DNA from: JBLEFH01 sp047345645
GTDB lineage: Bacteria; Pseudomonadota; Alphaproteobacteria; Rhodobacterales; Rhodobacteraceae
Assembly: GCA_047345645.1 (NCBI GenBank)
Contig: JBLEFH010000004.1
Direction: 5' to 3' (one strand)
DNA: 64,000 nt
Below are positions 63,809 through 64,000 of the stretch, piece by piece (position 1 is the first letter of the stretch; each line of letters opens with the position of its first letter). The notes under the pieces are model-generated. The model was not told where the DNA came from. It saw nothing but the letters and a program-made list of their open reading frames with translations, and made no database searches. A program made the position numbers and the translations under genes.

Positions 63809-64000
63809 TCAGCGATGCGGCAGGCCAAGGCTCCCGACGCTCATCGCGTGTTTGACGGAGAAAAGATAAGTCTCAACCTTACGCTGCGAGGTCAGGTGAT
63901 GACGCGCCTTCTCCTCGGGCGCCGACGCGAAGAACCGCGCCATCCGGTCCCGTTGCCTCTCGCGTGTCGTCCAGATCCAATGCCAGAATTCGCGATCAAA
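63809..64000 (-). CDS. C-terminal part of an unknown protein (5' end beyond window)
   Basis: A minus-strand frame enters from the window edge and stops at 63809, giving 63 residues: REFWHWIWTTRERQRDRMAR, then FFASAPEEKARHHLTSQRKV and ETYLFSVKHAMSV to the end. It is charged and aromatic, with no membrane segment or motif I recognise. The frame looks protein-coding but the family cannot be named from this fragment. Confidence 0.5.
   Translation of the reverse strand, partial: FDREFWHWIWTTRERQRDRMARFFASAPEEKARHHLTSQRKVETYLFSVKHAMSVGSLGLPHR

Overview
This 64 kb window is high-GC chromosomal DNA from an alphaproteobacterium, most likely of the order Rhodobacterales (Roseobacter/Rhodobacter group). 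The indications are family-level: an sqdB-sqdD-sqdC sulfolipid operon in the Rhodobacter gene order, a rhizobium/roseobacter-type glycerol ABC operon, a soxBDAG sarcosine oxidase operon next to glycine-betaine demethylation genes, and a perfect CtrA-type site. I see no phage, insertion sequence, CRISPR array, rRNA or tRNA. Most genes sit in tight operons with ATGA or TGATG overlaps.

Layout. (1) 1-6.8 kb: an edge-truncated class III nucleotide cyclase with a TPR tail, a secreted beta-helix protein, a LysE exporter, and a yjbF-yjbH envelope/exopolysaccharide pair. (2) 6.8-16.6 kb: surface glycan genes. These are a two-domain sulfotransferase, a GT14-type transferase, a GT92/GT2-like transferase, a GT4, galU, another GT2, cysQ (recycles the PAP made by sulfotransferases) and an ABC-2 polysaccharide-export permease without its ATPase, followed by a class I amidotransferase. 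(3) 16.6-24.1 kb: a tiny lipoprotein coupled to alkB, an O-methyltransferase, a second sulfotransferase, a tctC-tctB-tctA transporter with a zero-gap AbrB-family membrane gene, and glpR. (4) 24.4-32.8 kb: glpD plus a glycerol ABC operon (glpS-glpT-X-glpP-glpQ-Y-glpU-glpV). X is a DMSP-lyase-like cupin. Y is a low-GC gene of a trypco2-like family. (5) 33.0-38.2 kb: an amino-acid ABC transporter and the sqdBDC operon. (6) 38.2-45.3 kb: two nearly identical small membrane proteins with Asp-rich tails, Trm112, a LON-domain protein, a thioredoxin-TPR co-chaperone, an AGCS symporter, and a KtrA/TrkH potassium system coupled to an HD hydrolase. (7) 45.3-60.5 kb: respiratory D-lactate dehydrogenase, soxBDAG, a GlxA/AraC regulator, dgcA, gbcA, gbcB, and a puuA/puuB-like pair. 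(8) 60.5-64 kb: a DUF3422 protein, phosphoglucomutase and a truncated unknown gene.

How the genes work together. Region 7 encodes a contiguous route glycine betaine -> dimethylglycine -> sarcosine -> glycine. Regions 2, 3 and 5 share a sulfonation theme: two sulfotransferases, PAP recycling and sulfoquinovosyl lipid synthesis. UDP-glucose from Pgm and GalU could feed both SqdB and the glycan transferases. The two most unusual signals are the extra genes X and Y inside the otherwise standard glycerol operon: a cupin coupled on both sides to transporter genes, and a compositionally foreign small gene between permease and small membrane subunit.

All identifications come from reading the sequence and from remembered family features; no database search was run.
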